DNA from: CAZMOK01 sp964644135
GTDB taxonomy: Bacteria > Bacteroidota > Bacteroidia > Bacteroidales > JAGOPY01
Reading direction: 5' to 3'
Length of the DNA stretch: 24,050 nucleotides
Assembly: GCA_964644135.1 (NCBI GenBank)
Contig: CAZXWD010000041.1
Span: 1-24,050 of the forward strand
In this document: in pieces, positions 14,629-23,741 of the stretch
How the letters are laid out: every line of letters begins with the position of its first letter
Numbering within the stretch: position 1 is the stretch's first letter
Program-made: the position numbers and the translations under genes
The notes under the pieces: model-generated
What the model was told of the DNA's origin: nothing
Seen by the model: only the letters and a program-made list of their open reading frames with translations
The model's database searches: none

Positions 14629-15306
14629 TTACTGAAGCGTAAACTTAATCGGCAGGTTGAACTGCACCCTCACGGGCTTTCCTCTCTGCTTACCGGGAGT
14701 CCATTTGGGCATATTCTCGACAACCCTTATGGCTTCCTCGTCACAGCCACCGCCTATACCTCTGAGTACGCGCACATCGGTCACTTCTCCGTTCTTTTCA
14801 ACTACGAACGTTACAAAAACCCTTCCCTGGATGCCACTCTCTTTCGCCATCTGGGGATATTTTATGTTTTCGTACAGGTATTTGTTCAGTGCCTGTTCTC
14901 CGCCTGGAAAGCCGGGCATTGATTCAACCACCATGAAGATCTGTTCTTCAACAACTTCCTCTTCTTCAATTTCTATCGGGACATATTCTTCAACCTCTGT
15001 CTCTTCATTGGCTTCCACATCAATCACGATGTCATCTTCCACTTCCACGTCATCTTCCACAACATTGATCTTCACAACCTGCTTTGGAGGTGGTGGTGGA
15101 GGTGGTTTAACCTTCTGTTCTGTGATCGGGATAATTTCTTCAGGGACCTCCACAACCTCGCGCTGGCCCATATCATCGATGGTCTTTTCGTATGTCTTAT
15201 ACTCGAATGCCAGTAATATCACAGCCAGGGCAATAATCAAGCCTATCTGCCTGAAAATGAATTTTTTGCTCTCGAGGTCGGCTCTAGATGATTTTTTTGA
15301 TTCCAT
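14629..15306 (-). CDS. tonB: TonB-type energy transducer with acidic linker
   Basis: 225 residues. One transmembrane helix (17-34) anchors it in the inner membrane. A periplasmic linker starts with seven prolines (68-74), continues as a valine/glutamate/aspartate-rich stretch (about 80-123) and leads to FPGGEQALNKYL (133-144) and a TonB C-terminal domain (about 148-224) with YPQMAKESGIQGRVFVTFVV and ending FNLPIKFTLQ. TonB proteins couple the ExbB-ExbD proton motor to outer-membrane transporters. The GFPGGEQ-ALNKYLYENIKYP block before the domain is typical of Bacteroidetes TonB. The usual Glu-Pro/Lys-Pro repeats are mostly replaced by an acidic tract. It is last in the gcvH-vanZ-tonB run and is closed by a terminator; no exbB/exbD is in view. 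Confidence 0.93.
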   Translation of the reverse strand: MESKKSSRADLESKKFIFRQIGLIIALAVILLAFEYKTYEKTIDDMGQREVVEVPEEIIPITEQKVKPPPPPPPKQVVKINVVEDDVEVEDDIVIDVEANEETEVEEYVPIEIEEEEVVEEQIFMVVESMPGFPGGEQALNKYLYENIKYPQMAKESGIQGRVFVTFVVEKNGEVTDVRVLRGIGGGCDEEAIRVVENMPKWTPGKQRGKPVRVQFNLPIKFTLQ

Positions 15307-15351
15307 GGTATTCTGATGCTTTATACCGGTTAGGTCCGGTAAAATTATTAA

Positions 15352-15756
15352 TTATTTTGTATCTGCTCTTCCTTTTCTGTCAAAAAAGATATAAAATGCC
15401 GCAATTCCCACAATCAGGCCCAGTATATCTGCTGCAAGGTCGTAAAGGTTGCCATTTCTTCCTATGAATACAAAACGTTGCAGCGCCTCCAAAACAAATC
15501 CAAAAATCGTACCAAGGACAAGAACCATTGCTCCAACAAGAAAACGGTTAAATCTTGCAAGATATTGCTGGGCGGGGCCTGCAAGGAGCAGAAAGGCGAA
15601 AATGCCGAACATGGCCAGGTGGACGAGTTTATCGGGGCCCAGCCAGCCCCTGAATGAAATCGTCCGGGGAATATAGTCACCGGGTATCCCGGCCAGGGCA
15701 AGCATTACAACAGCCCAGGCCAGGGGGGGCCAAACAGACCTGTACAGGGCAGGCAC
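15352..15756 (-). CDS. VanZ-like integral membrane protein
   Basis: 134 residues with four predicted transmembrane helices (about 8-24, 46-60, 72-91, 105-125). Family hallmarks are DKLVHLAMFGIFAFLLL, and later FGFVLEALQRFVFIGRNGNLYDLAADILG, matching the VanZ pattern E-x-x-Q-x-F, R-x-x-x-x-x-D-x-x-x-D/N-x-x-G. VanZ itself gives low-level teicoplanin resistance, but most members are of unknown function. The start is GTG at 15756; its G is the last base of the gcvH TAG stop (TAGTG), implying translational coupling. An alternative internal ATG would cut into the first helix. Association with gcvH downstream of sprA recurs in Bacteroidetes as I know them; a functional link is not established. Confidence 0.88.
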   Translation of the reverse strand: MPALYRSVWPPLAWAVVMLALAGIPGDYIPRTISFRGWLGPDKLVHLAMFGIFAFLLLAGPAQQYLARFNRFLVGAMVLVLGTIFGFVLEALQRFVFIGRNGNLYDLAADILGLIVGIAAFYIFFDRKGRADTK

Positions 15757-16136
15757 TATCCTTCAATCAGTTCTTTATATCCGTTATCGTCGAGCAGTTC
15801 TTTCAGTTCTTCCTTCTTTGTCAGCTCTATCTTAACGATCCAGCCCTCTCCGTATGGGTCCTGGTTAACAATTTCAGGATTATTTTCAAGGGCTTCGTTG
15901 AATTCAAGCACTTTACCGCTTATCGGCATAAACAGGTCCGAGACAGTTTTTACCGCTTCGATCGTACCGAAAGCCTCTTCAGCATCAAGCTCCTCCCCTA
16001 CGGTCTCTACTTCGATAAATACAATGTCGCCAAGCTCTCCCTGAGCGAAATCGGTGATCCCGATGGTTCCGGTATCTCCTTCAATTTTGATCCATTCGTG
16101 ATCTTTGGTGTACTTCAGGTTTTCGGGAACATTCAT
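15756..16136 (-). CDS. gcvH: Glycine cleavage system H protein
   Basis: 126 residues, complete. Lipoyl-bearing shuttle protein that carries the aminomethyl group from the P protein to the T protein in glycine cleavage. The lipoylation site is Lys63 in GTIEAVKTVSDLFMPISG, framed by KYTKDHEWI (8-16) at the N-terminus and DPYGEGWIVKIEL near the C-terminus. All family landmarks are in place. gcvP and gcvT are not in the window. It is the first gene of a gcvH-vanZ-tonB run, overlaps vanZ by one base and has a good promoter of its own just upstream. Confidence 0.97.
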   Translation of the reverse strand: MNVPENLKYTKDHEWIKIEGDTGTIGITDFAQGELGDIVFIEVETVGEELDAEEAFGTIEAVKTVSDLFMPISGKVLEFNEALENNPEIVNQDPYGEGWIVKIELTKKEELKELLDDNGYKELIEG

Positions 16137-16163
16137 AGTATAATCCGGTTTTAATTATTTGGT

Positions 16164-16195
16164 CAAAATTACATTTTCTTTTAATAAATAAGAAA
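16164..16195 (-). promoter_or_regulatory. Bacteroidetes-type promoter of gcvH
   Basis: On the minus strand TTTC (16192-16195), 20 bases, then TAATTTTG (16164-16171). The -7 box matches TAnnTTTG exactly and the -33 box has one mismatch to TTTG at the expected spacing. It lies 27 bases before the gcvH ATG, in the 114-base space after sprA. This is the best promoter match in the window. Confidence 0.55.
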
Positions 16196-16212
16196 TCGGG
16201 CAACAAATAAAG

Positions 16213-16232
16213 TGCTTCTAAATAAGAAAGCA
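16213..16232 (-). terminator. Possible weak terminator hairpin after sprA
   Basis: On the minus strand TGCTTTCT pairs with AGAAGCA through a one-base bulge with a five-base loop, followed by CTTTATTTG rather than a true U-run. It is 18 bases past the sprA stop. The stem is short; I list it because nothing else could end the sprA transcript. Confidence 0.3.
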
Positions 16233-16250
16233 GACAGGTGCAATTCAGGA

Positions 16251-19200
16251 TCACTGCGCCAGTGAGAACCGCACTTTGATACCGCCACGGGTAGTGGATG
16301 TCCTGTACTGGTTGGATACAAATGGCGTATTGATGATCTTGTCGAAGAAGAAGCTGATACTGACACTCCTGCTCAGCATATAATCTATGGTTGTGTTGAT
16401 CGATGCCACACGCTGGCCGGCTGATACCTGGTCCTGTCCGGTATCGAGCCTTCTCAGAACAGTGCGGTTGTTGCGAAGCGAAAAGTCGAGCTTGATGTCA
16501 AGGTCACTGCTCATGTTCCGTGTACCTCCGCCTCCTATCGACCTTACCGTAAACGAAACATCTTTTATGCGGTAACCAATCCCTACAATATATTCATCGC
16601 TGTTCACATCGGTAAGCTGCTTGTTTGCCATGCTGAAGGTGAGGTTCCGGGTCTTCTTGAACTCCAGCCTTGTTGTAAGGCTGTTGATCCATGTAAGGTC
16701 TATTCCGAGCAAGGGTGAGAACTGTTCCGTGATAGTGATCTGGTTTACATCATGTACCGGGTAGTAAGAATTGGATTCGGGATATAATTCGGCAGGCATC
16801 CCTGTACCCATGTCGTCGTAGTAAAGGTTTGTCTTATAAGCCCCGATAGCATAATTAGCCCGGTAACCATGAGAAATGGTTGCTGATTGGATAATATTCT
16901 GCAGGAAGCCGATCCTCGACAGTCCGTCGTAAGTGATCCTCCAGTTGGGAAGAGGTATTTTCAGGAAATAATCAAGCGTTACATCGTTGGGGCTCTGATT
17001 AGTGTAAGCGGCAACAAAAGAAGGTATCAGCACATCCTGTGAACTTGGCCCGTACCCCAGGGGAAATTCCCGGCCTGTGATCGAATCATAAACCATTCCC
17101 ATGGAATTCGGGTTTTCCTCTGAAAGCCTTTCTGCGATCACTATCCGGTAATCTTTCATCCTCTCAAACACCGGCGATACAATATCCTGGTAATCCCTTC
17201 CAAACGAGGTGCCCCATGCAATGTATGAAATGCTGAAGCTGCCCGCGTCAACCGCGGAGTACGACTCAAAACTTCCGAGTGAATCGGCAAAACGGTAATA
17301 TTCCTGGTGGTTTATGGCATATACACGGTCGGCATTGATATCAATGCGGAGTCCGGGTATCGGTTCAAGGCTTGCCTTGGCATTGAAATTATCGGTGTAC
17401 TTAGTTGTATAAGCCTGGTTGAGGATCGAGTCCCTTGTGATCCAGTCATTTTCGGCTGCCAATGACCTTATATCACGTTGGTCACCGAAAACGAACCCGA
17501 GGGTGGGAGCTCTTCCGGCCCAGTAAACACCAAGGAAATCAGGTTCAGGCATAAAACCCGGAAGTGCAGTACCGCTTGATTGTGTATAGGAAAATGATGC
17601 CCTCTTAACCATCATCAGGAACTTCATTGAACCGTCGAGGATCTTCTTGAACACACTCACCCTTACCGTATCCTGCTCTTCCTCTTCCTGTGCTTGTTGT
17701 TGCTGTGGCAAACGCCTGTTCATACGGTTCGATCCGGATGAACGATCCCCTTCGTTGAGTTTTTTGAGATACCCGATCTTGTTGTATAATCTCACAAAAT
17801 CGAAGTTACCGTTCAACTGCTTGTCCTGTGAATTCTGGATCACATTCCCTACCCTCTCCTGTATCGAAGCGGGTGAAGCGGCCCAGTCGTAGGTGGTCCT
17901 GTATGAGAACTGACCGGTGATCCAGTCGAAACCGGGGAACTTATCAATCGGAATTTTATAGTTGACCTCCAGTTGCTGCCTGTATGTACGCAATGTTCCT
18001 CCGGAAAGGACTTCACGCCTCAGGTCGAACTGACGCTGCGCCTCTTCATCGTACCAGGGTGAGTCTGAATTGGGGCTGCCGGCAGGTTCATTGATAAAAG
18101 CATTGGCATTTGCCCTGAAAAGTACAGAGAGACTTGTCGCCAGGTCGAATTTAAGGTCGTAGCTTCGCTGCCAGTCCCATTTCTTGGTGAAGGTGGGCCT
18201 GATGATCAGATCACCGGTACTCTTATTCCTCAGTTTCCGTTCGATCAGCTCTCTGTTCATGTCGGTGCGGAAAGAGAAGGATTTAGGGAGGTAATAGAAG
18301 TTAAAGTCATTAATGAATTTCAATGCTGAAGTGCCCGAGATAAACCCGATCTTCTGAAAAGGTTTGACATTCTTAGGAGAAGAAGAGTAATTATAACCAA
18401 GACCGGCATTATGGGTGGTCTTGTTATCGTATTCTGTGTCGATGTTTCTCTTATAGATGTTGGTATAGGCATAACTTACATTGAAGTTCTCAACATCGTA
18501 TATCCGCGGCTTACGCTGCGATCCAACCCTGTCTTTCCTTACGTTCACAAAGTTTATGCTTCGCCGTTGGGTATAGTCCTCGATGATGGTCTTCAGCGAA
18601 TCAGCCTTTTCTTTATCCTCAAAGGTGTCAAGTTCATCCTTCACTTCGATGTCAGGGCTCAGGGGATCGTACTGTGGCCTTGCAGTGATCTGGCTGTAGT
18701 CGAAATGCATCGGTATCCGCACGCCGGATTCTTCGGGAAAGAATTTACCCAGGTTGAGGTCGGTGGCTATGTCCCACTGCATATTGGCCTCCCGCTGTGT
18801 TTCATTGATGCGCATATCCAGTGCTCCGAAATTCGGCGAGCTATAGGAACCGCTCGCCACCACACGGCCAAAATCGGCCAGGTCGGCACTGATACGCCCT
18901 ATTGCCGCGACTCCCGATGATTTGTTGAATTCTGTCAGGCGTAGTTCATTGATCCACAACTCAGCGCTTTTCGGCTGCCCGTCATCGCCGTTCTCAATAC
19001 TTGTCTGCTTGGGATTCCTGACCCCAACCATGACCGCATTCACATCACTTATAGTGGGCACACCCACCACCGTTATCTTGTTTTTCCCGTCGTATTCAAC
19101 ATATGGGAAGGTTACCTGGACACCTGAATTAGGATTCCTTGCAGCAACATCCCTGTTCAGTTTTGTTTGCACCAGGCGTTCAAGGTCGATGCTGAACTTG

Positions 19201-22200
19201 TTCTCCTCAGGCCAGATACGGTTCGGGTCGGATGTGCCGAATGGCGTGAATACAAGTGGTACTTCATATTCATAAAAGTTTTCCGTGAAGTCGGACCCCA
19301 CTCTTATGAATGCGGTAAGTGTTCCATCTGTGTAACCGGGATCGCTGCCACCGGGGATCTCAGGGATGGCCTCGGCATGGACGTACATCTCGAGTTTTTT
19401 GTACTGCCTGAAGTCGAAGCTTGTAGTCTTGTAAGCACCCCTGGCATCACCGTCGACAAGGTCTGTGACCCTCAATACCATTGACTGTTCGTTGAGCCTT
19501 ACGAAGGTGGTGGCACCTAACTGGGTTTCTCTTTCTATTCCGGGCGGAATAACATAGTTTACGGGTTGCCTGCGTCCGTTCTCTTCAATGTTTACCGAGA
19601 AGATATCGAAATTGGTGAGCGCCTGGAGGTCATTGGGAATGTATTCCCCGGCCGAGAGCAAATCGCCCCTGTAGCGCCTCCATTCCCCCCTTACCAGCTC
19701 GAGTGTGGCAAAACGGAGCACTATCTGCTTTTCAAAGCCCCTGAGGTACATCCTCATGAACCTGATCGATTTAAAGTCACTGATGTTCCCCACCACCCTG
19801 TCAGGGTCGGTAATGGGAACCTTGAACTGGTACCAGGTTACATTCTTTACTTTCCCGTTGGGCGTGGGTGCAACACCATCAATAGTACTCGTAATGTAAT
19901 TCTCACCGACATTCATTTTGTTCGGGTCGAGCTCGATCCTGTATTGGAAATACCTTTCAGCCTCGCTAAGTGTATTATCGCGGTTTAGGTCCTCCACATT
20001 TGGAAGGGTTGTTCCGGCTGTGGGATAATCTTCAGGGTTTTGAAGGTCTGTAGGTGAGTTCCCGTCGGGGCCGTTGTACTTTTTATACCTGTTGAGAATT
20101 GAGGAAAACTCGGGGTCTGCATCGTAATCAGAGCCCCTGAAGTAATGAAAATCATCATTCGACGGATCAAGCAATGCATTCAGGTAGGCTTGCGATCCCG
20201 TTCCATAAGTTTCAGCAATCTGCTGTAAATACTGCTCGTCGTGGAAATCGAGTTCGTCTTCGTTCCTGAGCCCGTCGTAGCCCACATCCTGGAAGGGCCT
20301 TGCAGCTTCGTCGTTATCGAATGATTCGACCAGGTTCTGCAATGTCGACACCCTGCCCCAGATGGTCTCATCCACATTCTCCAGGTCGTCGGCATCTGTC
20401 GGAAGCCCGTTCTCAAAGCTTTTCCTTGAATCCTTGAGAATATCTTCTGAAATATCACCGAGGTTGATGTAAAGCTCCCCTGTATTGTTCGAAAAGTCAA
20501 AAGTTTCGTCTTCATCCTCATTGAAAGGATCCATCAGCCAAAACTCAATGTATTCCACATTAGTTGCCTCGAAATCGGTCGACTCGATCTTCCTCATAAC
20601 GCCGCCCCACCTTGAATCAGGCTCCCGCAGGAGTCCGTCCTCATCAATACCGTTGGAGAACTGCGTAGCCTGGACGTCAAAATTATAGGGCCCTTTCTCT
20701 TCAGGATAAAAAGCCAGGTTGAACACCGGTATGTTTGTTGGGATCCCGTTTGGATTATCCTTGTTTGGGAACACTTCCGTTTCGAGCACCTCCCTTACCC
20801 TGTTCTTCGAGATCTCATCCCTTGATACATTTACAGGCCTCAGGTTGTTGTTCCTGTCGTAAAACAAGGGGTCGATCACATACCAGGCAAGTCTTGCCCT
20901 GTTATAACCGTATGCGAGGGTGTTGGTATTGGCCTCGGGGAACAGGTCGGGCTGGCCCTGGGGCGTACTTGCCATAAACCATGTGCCGATGTTCCTCAGG
21001 TCGATGGTCGATTTGGCCCCTTCAAAATCATCAATGTAAACGATTCCCTGGTTGCCTATGGCCCTGGAGTGGCCTGGTATGAAGTGGGCAAATTCACCTT
21101 CCACGTTCACCTTCGAAGGTGCCTTGGTCTCTATTCCCGGGATGGCATCCACCACTTTTGTTATGAACCTCGATTCGGTCTGGTAGCTGAAATCAAGCCC
21201 CCAGATGGTATTGGATATCGGGTCGTTGCCGTAATCGACTTTCTGGGTAAGCGGCCTTTCGTGCAGGTTCATGATGGTACCTCCAAACCGGAAATCTTTG
21301 TTGAACTGGTGGTCGAAATTAAGCCCCATCAGCCTTTTGTTCATGATGCTGAACATTGCCTGGTTCTCAGTAGATATCTGGATGGGTACACCCGAGTTTA
21401 AAATCCCGTCGTTGATAATCCTTACGCGCCCCAGTGTGTAATCCACCGTGTAATCCACATTCTCCTGCAGCACCCTTCCCCCGGCCGTAACCTTGACAGA
21501 TCCCCTGGGAATGTTGAAGGCATTAAGGTCTATCTCATTGCCCGATTCGGAACTGTAAAAGCCTTCAAGAAGGTACTTGTTCTTTTCTGTTTGCTGCTCG
21601 GCAATGGTCTTGGTGGCACGGTACAGGGTATCAAAGGCATAGAAATCGGCAAAGTCCTGGTTGTCCTCACCAAAGCGCTTTCTCAGGTACGAACGGCCAA
21701 ATGGTTCGTTAACTGTAAAATAGATCCTGCCGTTCGATGAGTTGATGGTACCGCCGTTTGTTGCCGCATTATCAATGAAGTCGAACACGCCGTCGCCGGG
21801 AGGATTGAGCTGGTTATCGAGGTTATCGAGGTTGAAGAACTCGATAAGGGGCATACCCTGTATCCTTTCAGGGCCGCGGGTAAAATAGCCTGTCGGGACC
21901 CCGTTCTCATTTCCCGAATAGAGGATGTTGAAAATGAAGTTATCGCGATTGACCCTGTAGGCACCAATAGAGTAAATGTTCTTCATCATCAGGTCCCACA
22001 TAGGCACTTGGGTGCTGAGTGAAGTGCTTTTGAGCAGCTTAACAACGAGAGTTTGAGATGTGTTGGCTGTTTCGTCCGAGAATTCACCCACCTGGAACAC
22101 ACTGTCGACCCCTATCACCGAATACTGGAAGGCTACGGCCAGGGCCTGGTCGGTATTGAGTGAAGTAAAAAGTGATATAAAACCGAGTTTCGAATTGAAA

Positions 22201-23738
22201 GAGTATTCAGAGGGATCCAGTTTCCTGGCATTTTCGATCTTCTCGAAATCTTCCCCAGCAACCATGTACCCCGACTCACCGATGCTAAATGGGTCGCCCT
22301 GCATATAGTTCGTAACTTTATTGATATCCCGGATCTGCGAAATATTCATTTGTGACAACAAGTTATTGGAACTGTTTGAGGGATATCTTTCCGCGCCGAA
22401 ACTGGGAGTTATCTTGTCATTGTAGATCCTTTGGTAGTTGTTCTCGTAGTTCACTGTTACCACCCTGTCGCCGTTTTCATCATAAGAATACTGGACGATT
22501 GGTTTGCTGTAAAGGCCTTCACCAAGGTCCTGGAGGGCGACAAGATTCCTGTTCTCCTCTGTGGCGGGGCCGATATTTGTAACCCAGACCTCTATTTTGG
22601 TAATATTTACGCTGGAATTTATGATCGGGAGTTCTGAGAGCCCCAGCTCATAAAAATCACGGAAGAAATGACCAAGGTAGAAGTGTTTGTTCTCTTCATA
22701 ATCCGTTGCCTGGAAAAGGAATTCCTGGGTTTGTGCACCATCCTGGACGGTAACTGTGGAAGTTTCGCTCTCCTGCTGTGAAAAAAGTCCGGTGACCGTG
22801 GTCTTGCCAAATTGCAGCCTGGTTTTTATTCCGAAGAGGCTCTGGGTGCCTTTTATAAGGGAAGTATTGAGGGGCATCGAAACATTTCCTGCCTCGATCA
22901 GTTTGATGATCTCATCCTCTTTTCCTTCATAATTGAGTTTCAGCTTGTTCTCAAAGTCGAAAACGGCTTCAGTGTTGAAATTGGTGTTGAACTGTATCTT
23001 ATCACCGATCTTGGCCGATACGTTCATCTGTATGTTCTCCTCAAAGTCGAAGTTCACCGTTCGGCGCTGGCGGATATCGAGTGTGGGGTCATCCCTGGAA
23101 TTGGCCAGGACCCCGAAAGTCAGCTCGGCAGAACCATTAGGCCTGATATCGATGGTATTGCTTCCGAAGATCCTGTCGAACAGTTCCCCGCCAATGTATA
23201 TGCTGGGTATTATGCCTTCTCTTTCTATTCCTGCTGCTGTTTTTGAACGTTCCCTCCAGTAGTTTCTAATTGTTCTGTTAAGCTGGTAATCCTGGTATTC
23301 GTCAAAGGTCATGTATGAAGGGTTGCGGTAATCAAGTTCCCCAAGCTTTTTAGAGAAAAGATACTGGTTGGTTTCGGGGTCGTATTCTATCTCGGTCCTG
23401 AGGTTCGAGGGGTTCCTGAGATAGAGAGCGCTGGTATCACCTGATTCATCAAGGATATAATTGCCGCGGTCTTCGAAGGGATATGGAAGGACTATATCGG
23501 TAGTATCGATGGTGGTATCGGGCTGGGGCATGAACTGTGGCATACCGGGTACAGCCTTGACGGGACCAGAAATTCCTGTAAAGAAGGACACCAGTAATCC
23601 CAGCAGAAAAATTTCAGGGATCTTATCTATTATTGAACCTTTTCGCTCCAAAGAATGATCTGATTTTTGGCAACGGCCCAAAATCCCTAAGGAGGATGAT
23701 GGGTAATTTATATTCCGGCCCTGGCCGGACAAATCCAC
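16251..23738 (-). CDS. sprA: Type IX secretion outer-membrane translocon SprA/Sov
   Basis: Up to 2495 residues, the size class of Flavobacterium SprA and Porphyromonas Sov. SprA forms the giant single-chain outer-membrane barrel of the T9SS through which cargo with C-terminal sorting domains leaves the cell. A hydrophobic export signal IFLLGLLVSFF ends near VKAVPG. Family blocks follow: the N-terminal segment ending GELDYRNPSYMTFDEY, FDFENKLKLNYEGKEDEIIK, GNVSMPLNTSLIKGTQSLFGIK, VPGHSR-type and FIDDFEGAKSTIDLRN regions, WINELRLTEF, and many barrel strands to the final GGIKVRFSLAQ. The frame is intact throughout. The start is uncertain: GTG at 23738, three bases past the ruvA stop, leaves about 38 residues before the signal, whereas TTG at 23651 gives a normal signal peptide. 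A Gln/Glu-rich tract lies near residues 2005-2018. Confidence 0.95.
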   Translation of the reverse strand: MDLSGQGRNINYPSSSLGILGRCQKSDHSLERKGSIIDKIPEIFLLGLLVSFFTGISGPVKAVPGMPQFMPQPDTTIDTTDIVLPYPFEDRGNYILDESGDTSALYLRNPSNLRTEIEYDPETNQYLFSKKLGELDYRNPSYMTFDEYQDYQLNRTIRNYWRERSKTAAGIEREGIIPSIYIGGELFDRIFGSNTIDIRPNGSAELTFGVLANSRDDPTLDIRQRRTVNFDFEENIQMNVSAKIGDKIQFNTNFNTEAVFDFENKLKLNYEGKEDEIIKLIEAGNVSMPLNTSLIKGTQSLFGIKTRLQFGKTTVTGLFSQQESETSTVTVQDGAQTQEFLFQATDYEENKHFYLGHFFRDFYELGLSELPIINSSVNITKIEVWVTNIGPATEENRNLVALQDLGEGLYSKPIVQYSYDENGDRVVTVNYENNYQRIYNDKITPSFGAERYPSNSSNNLLSQMNISQIRDINKVTNYMQGDPFSIGESGYMVAGEDFEKIENARKLDPSEYSFNSKLGFISLFTSLNTDQALAVAFQYSVIGVDSVFQVGEFSDETANTSQTLVVKLLKSTSLSTQVPMWDLMMKNIYSIGAYRVNRDNFIFNILYSGNENGVPTGYFTRGPERIQGMPLIEFFNLDNLDNQLNPPGDGVFDFIDNAATNGGTINSSNGRIYFTVNEPFGRSYLRKRFGEDNQDFADFYAFDTLYRATKTIAEQQTEKNKYLLEGFYSSESGNEIDLNAFNIPRGSVKVTAGGRVLQENVDYTVDYTLGRVRIINDGILNSGVPIQISTENQAMFSIMNKRLMGLNFDHQFNKDFRFGGTIMNLHERPLTQKVDYGNDPISNTIWGLDFSYQTESRFITKVVDAIPGIETKAPSKVNVEGEFAHFIPGHSRAIGNQGIVYIDDFEGAKSTIDLRNIGTWFMASTPQGQPDLFPEANTNTLAYGYNRARLAWYVIDPLFYDRNNNLRPVNVSRDEISKNRVREVLETEVFPNKDNPNGIPTNIPVFNLAFYPEEKGPYNFDVQATQFSNGIDEDGLLREPDSRWGGVMRKIESTDFEATNVEYIEFWLMDPFNEDEDETFDFSNNTGELYINLGDISEDILKDSRKSFENGLPTDADDLENVDETIWGRVSTLQNLVESFDNDEAARPFQDVGYDGLRNEDELDFHDEQYLQQIAETYGTGSQAYLNALLDPSNDDFHYFRGSDYDADPEFSSILNRYKKYNGPDGNSPTDLQNPEDYPTAGTTLPNVEDLNRDNTLSEAERYFQYRIELDPNKMNVGENYITSTIDGVAPTPNGKVKNVTWYQFKVPITDPDRVVGNISDFKSIRFMRMYLRGFEKQIVLRFATLELVRGEWRRYRGDLLSAGEYIPNDLQALTNFDIFSVNIEENGRRQPVNYVIPPGIERETQLGATTFVRLNEQSMVLRVTDLVDGDARGAYKTTSFDFRQYKKLEMYVHAEAIPEIPGGSDPGYTDGTLTAFIRVGSDFTENFYEYEVPLVFTPFGTSDPNRIWPEENKFSIDLERLVQTKLNRDVAARNPNSGVQVTFPYVEYDGKNKITVVGVPTISDVNAVMVGVRNPKQTSIENGDDGQPKSAELWINELRLTEFNKSSGVAAIGRISADLADFGRVVASGSYSSPNFGALDMRINETQREANMQWDIATDLNLGKFFPEESGVRIPMHFDYSQITARPQYDPLSPDIEVKDELDTFEDKEKADSLKTIIEDYTQRRSINFVNVRKDRVGSQRKPRIYDVENFNVSYAYTNIYKRNIDTEYDNKTTHNAGLGYNYSSSPKNVKPFQKIGFISGTSALKFINDFNFYYLPKSFSFRTDMNRELIERKLRNKSTGDLIIRPTFTKKWDWQRSYDLKFDLATSLSVLFRANANAFINEPAGSPNSDSPWYDEEAQRQFDLRREVLSGGTLRTYRQQLEVNYKIPIDKFPGFDWITGQFSYRTTYDWAASPASIQERVGNVIQNSQDKQLNGNFDFVRLYNKIGYLKKLNEGDRSSGSNRMNRRLPQQQQAQEEEEQDTVRVSVFKKILDGSMKFLMMVKRASFSYTQSSGTALPGFMPEPDFLGVYWAGRAPTLGFVFGDQRDIRSLAAENDWITRDSILNQAYTTKYTDNFNAKASLEPIPGLRIDINADRVYAINHQEYYRFADSLGSFESYSAVDAGSFSISYIAWGTSFGRDYQDIVSPVFERMKDYRIVIAERLSEENPNSMGMVYDSITGREFPLGYGPSSQDVLIPSFVAAYTNQSPNDVTLDYFLKIPLPNWRITYDGLSRIGFLQNIIQSATISHGYRANYAIGAYKTNLYYDDMGTGMPAELYPESNSYYPVHDVNQITITEQFSPLLGIDLTWINSLTTRLEFKKTRNLTFSMANKQLTDVNSDEYIVGIGYRIKDVSFTVRSIGGGGTRNMSSDLDIKLDFSLRNNRTVLRRLDTGQDQVSAGQRVASINTTIDYMLSRSVSISFFFDKIINTPFVSNQYRTSTTRGGIKVRFSLAQ

Positions 23739-23741
23739 TTT

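Noticed and set aside
15324..15341. Palindromic hairpin TACCGG-N6-CCGGTA between vanZ and tonB
   Set aside because: Only six pairs and no U-run on either strand. It could be an operator or mRNA structure, but nothing supports a specific call.
17683..17725. Gln-run and Glu-run coding stretch in sprA as a possible repeat expansion
   Set aside because: It is a short low-complexity linker, probably an extracellular or periplasmic loop of the barrel. No DNA-level microsatellite is evident.
18411..23246. Several long open frames on the plus strand inside sprA (for example 18411-18920, 19566-19988 and 22812-23246)
   Set aside because: They are antisense to a 7.5-kb intact gene whose codon bias creates long open complements. 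None shows a recognisable domain, coherent composition or upstream signals.
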